This document shows, one piece after another, positions 63,936 through 64,000 of a DNA stretch of 64,000 nt. A model generated the notes under the pieces. It was not told the origin of the DNA and made no database searches. It saw nothing but the letters and a program-made list of their open reading frames with translations. Both the position numbers and the translations under genes were made by a program. Numbering within the stretch: the first letter of the stretch is position 1; every line of letters begins with the position of its first letter. Origin of the DNA: Eretmocerus hayati (lineage: Eukaryota > Arthropoda > Insecta > Hymenoptera > Aphelinidae); assembly GCA_029851415.1 (NCBI GenBank), contig CM056742.1:76498748-76562747 (forward strand), given 5' to 3'.

Positions 63936-64000
63936 ATATTTTTGCTATCATACCTGGGAATCAGATCGACACCTCTGCCAATGAATCCAATAAATACAGC
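63936..64000 (+). pseudogene. Continuation of the plus-strand Penelope-like RT fragment
   Basis: After the solo LTR and its duplicated ATAT the frame reads IFAIIPGNQIDTSANES, matching IFAIIPENQIDNFANDS of the minus-strand copy. It is open at the window edge. Confidence 0.8.

Overview
This window is non-coding-rich eukaryotic DNA, almost certainly from an arthropod and most likely an insect. The only confidently recognised host gene segment is one 2.58 kb internal exon (50121-52703, + strand) of the zinc-finger homeobox gene zfh2 (ZFHX3/ZFHX4 orthologue). It carries three complete homeodomains, three C2H2 fingers, a PLDLS motif and the start of a fourth homeodomain that is cut by an intron. 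No further zfh2 exon is visible, so most of the window is probably zfh2 intron, filled by layers of transposable elements. Element types (BEL/Pao, Ty3/Gypsy-like LTR elements, Helitron/Helentron, Ginger-like, Penelope-like, many TA-flanked foldback elements, a tRNA-derived SINE) fit an insect genome. The order within insects cannot be fixed from sequence alone.

Layout. 1-186: tail of a BEL/Pao Pol. 187-3.5 kb: unrecognised, with two exon-like open stretches. 3.5-13.4 kb: tandem repeats, small inverted-repeat elements, a SINE, a ~29-bp-period array, and a 16-bp motif recurring four times. 13.47-21.41 kb: two head-to-tail Helentron-like copies, each with a decayed PIF1 helicase on the minus strand; the second is split by a 1.68 kb TIR element whose empty site survives in the first copy. 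21.43-38.55 kb: a 17.1 kb LTR retrotransposon flanked by a 4-bp duplication, with ~2.5 kb LTRs, a tRNA-Arg primer site, a repeat-rich leader, two long accessory ORFs and a gag, but no visible reverse transcriptase or integrase. Its gag is split by a foldback element that itself contains a 2.75 kb non-coding LTR element on the opposite strand; its 3' LTR holds another TIR element. 38.8-50.04 kb: foldback elements, satellites and the second SINE copy; the last foldback ends about 80 bp before the zfh2 exon. 53.76-62.13 kb: a Ginger-like element and a large TIR element with unrecognised ORFs and nested foldbacks. 62.14-64.0 kb: two Penelope-like RT fragments in opposite orientation, one split by a solo LTR.

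How it fits together. Target duplications, empty sites and preserved reading frames let much of the insertion order be read directly. The most unusual object is the 17 kb LTR element. It has gag but no pol, a retropepsin-like domain upstream of gag instead of downstream, and one long reading frame interrupted only by three TGA codons. A second theme is long palindromes, several of them concentric or nested, making up a large share of 38-62 kb.
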